From: Nitratiruptor sp.
Lineage (GTDB): Bacteria; Campylobacterota; Campylobacteria; Campylobacterales; Nitratiruptoraceae
Direction: 5' to 3'
Length of the DNA: 32,800 nucleotides
Assembly (NCBI GenBank): GCA_015494535.1
Contig: WGBC01000084.1
Location: 1 to 32,800 of the forward strand
The notes under the pieces were generated by a model. It saw nothing but the letters and a program-made list of their open reading frames with translations, did no database searches and had not been told where the DNA came from. Both the position numbers and the translations under genes were made by a program. Position 1 is the stretch's first letter; each line of letters starts with the position of its first letter. Shown piece by piece: positions 32,156-32,800 of the stretch.

Positions 32156-32594
32156 ACGCAACCACTACAAAAAGATCCATCGACGCATACAAAAGCATCA
32201 ACGAAGCCTCAAAGTATACGCTCTCTTTCATTATGAAACCATACACAAGCATTACTCCCACAAGCACCCCATAAAATATTGCGACACCTAAAACTTGCAA
32301 CAAAATCTTAGAAGAGATAATATAGCGAAGATGGCGCAGGAAATAGATACTCAAAAAAAGGGTAACGAACAAAGAAAAGCGCTGCATGCCGTGATCTATC
32401 TCGTACAAATAAAGGTACGAAAGTGCGAAAATTTTCTCTTCGATGGCTCCGTTTGCAAAGATTAGCCATAGCATCAAGCCAAAAAGCGGCGGCAAAAAAA
32501 GATAAATCGTACTCAAAGGCTCGTATATAAAGAGCAAAAAGATGAAAAAGAGATATTTTAGGAGATTTTTTTCATCATAGCCACTTCGTTGCAT
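32145..32594 (-). CDS. Small integral membrane protein at the mreD position
   Basis: About 149 residues with roughly four to five hydrophobic segments (LLKYLFFIFLLFIYEPL at the start, a long hydrophobic block with VLGVAIFYGVLVGVMLVYGF later). I see no family motif. It lies directly before the PBP2 gene, overlapping its start, where many bacteria carry mreD, so it may be a divergent MreD-like shape protein. The start is uncertain: ATG at 32594, ATG at 32612 and TTG at 32630 are all in frame, none has a clear ribosome site, and all lie within the end of the GNAT gene. Confidence 0.7.
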   Translation of the reverse strand: MQRSGYDEKNLLKYLFFIFLLFIYEPLSTIYLFLPPLFGLMLWLIFANGAIEEKIFALSYLYLYEIDHGMQRFSLFVTLFLSIYFLRHLRYIISSKILLQVLGVAIFYGVLVGVMLVYGFIMKESVYFEASLMLLYASMDLFVVVAYEK

Positions 32595-32800
32595 ATAGGA
32601 AAATGCTTGCATTTTATACAGTCTTGCCAAATTTTGTGCTCTGGTATCTGCTCTTTGGATATCTCTTGGAATCCGAGCTTCTCGAAAAACTCTTTGCTAT
32701 ATGTAAGGGCCAAAATCTCTTTGACGGCAAGCTCTTTTCCCTCCTTTACGGCCTGTTGGACAAGATTCGTGCCTATTCCTCTACCCTGTAGGCTCTTATG
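32558..32800 (-). CDS. GNAT family acetyltransferase, C-terminal part (ArgA-like?)
   Basis: The 5' end lies beyond the window; 80 codons and a TAA stop are visible on the minus strand. The first residues, HKSLQGRGIGTNLVQQAV, contain the acetyl-CoA-binding Q/RxxGxG/A motif of GNAT enzymes. LTYSKEFFEKLGFQEISKEQ is the usual end of the fold. A tail follows with WQDCIKCKHFPICNEVAM, a C-x2-C-x5-C motif. The short stand-alone GNAT with this type of ending is thought, from memory of Campylobacterota annotations, to be an N-acetylglutamate synthase of arginine synthesis; that is inference. The 3' end overlaps the membrane-protein gene. Confidence 0.75.
   Translation of the reverse strand, partial: HKSLQGRGIGTNLVQQAVKEGKELAVKEILALTYSKEFFEKLGFQEISKEQIPEHKIWQDCIKCKHFPICNEVAMMKKIS

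Overview
The window looks like core chromosome of a Campylobacterota (epsilonproteobacterial) organism, probably a thermophilic or hydrothermal-vent chemolithotroph of the Nitratiruptor/Nautilia/Sulfurovum kind. This is inferred from gene style and order: a tRNA-Gln-type GluRS followed by yggT and slt, a CheB without a receiver domain, a short ACT-containing threonine deaminase, A+T-rich TATAAT-like -10 boxes with poor -35 boxes, and very dense packing. From memory, the block gltX-yggT-slt-(opposite-strand lipoprotein)-mobB-fbp-small Cys protein-metG-Mur-like protein matches Campylobacter jejuni Cj0845c to Cj0837c. That should be checked by alignment.

Layout. 1-947: 3' part of an adenosylcobalamin-dependent ribonucleotide reductase (+). 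944-4413 (-): ilvB-ilvN-lpxD, then a small unknown gene with its own promoter. 4487-7029 (-): CoA-binding protein, ilvA and a Ppx/GppA phosphatase. 7068-11303 (-): an OprD-like porin, feoA, feoB and an M48 lipoprotein protease, with a near-perfect Fur box over the porin promoter. 11494-11997 (+): a secreted rhodanese. 11998-13087 (-): psd and an unknown gene. 13167-16335 (+): gltX-yggT-slt. 16271-16759 (-): a lipoprotein. 16842-25023 (+): an eight-gene run, mobB-fbp-small Cys protein-metG-Mur-like-chaA-dctP-APC permease. 25007-28998 (-): a NIT-domain chemoreceptor, cheB, cheR and queC, all overlapping. 29042-30387 (+): ybeY and a CaCA cation exchanger. 30359-32800 (-): the end of a GNAT acetyltransferase, a small membrane protein at the usual mreD position, and PBP2.

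How the genes work together. Branched-chain amino acid synthesis is represented by IlvA and IlvBN. The envelope is served by LpxD, Psd, Slt, PBP2 and probably the membrane protein next to PBP2. Ferrous-iron uptake appears as one Fur-controlled unit running from outer-membrane channel to inner-membrane pump. Chemotaxis adaptation (CheB, CheR) is physically linked to one predicted nitrate/nitrite-type receptor. Most genes are joined by 1-4 base overlaps, implying translational coupling.

I see no tRNA, rRNA, IS element, prophage, CRISPR array or clear intrinsic terminator. The longest stretch without a gene is about 190 bases (11304-11493), and it is regulatory. All five convergent gene pairs abut or overlap. 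I did not find a convincing new multi-gene defence or mobile system. The most unusual items are the porin-feoAB unit, a Mur-ligase-like protein that has lost its ATP site, an orphan TRAP binding protein coupled to an APC permease, and a C-x2-C-x5-C motif shared by two unrelated proteins.
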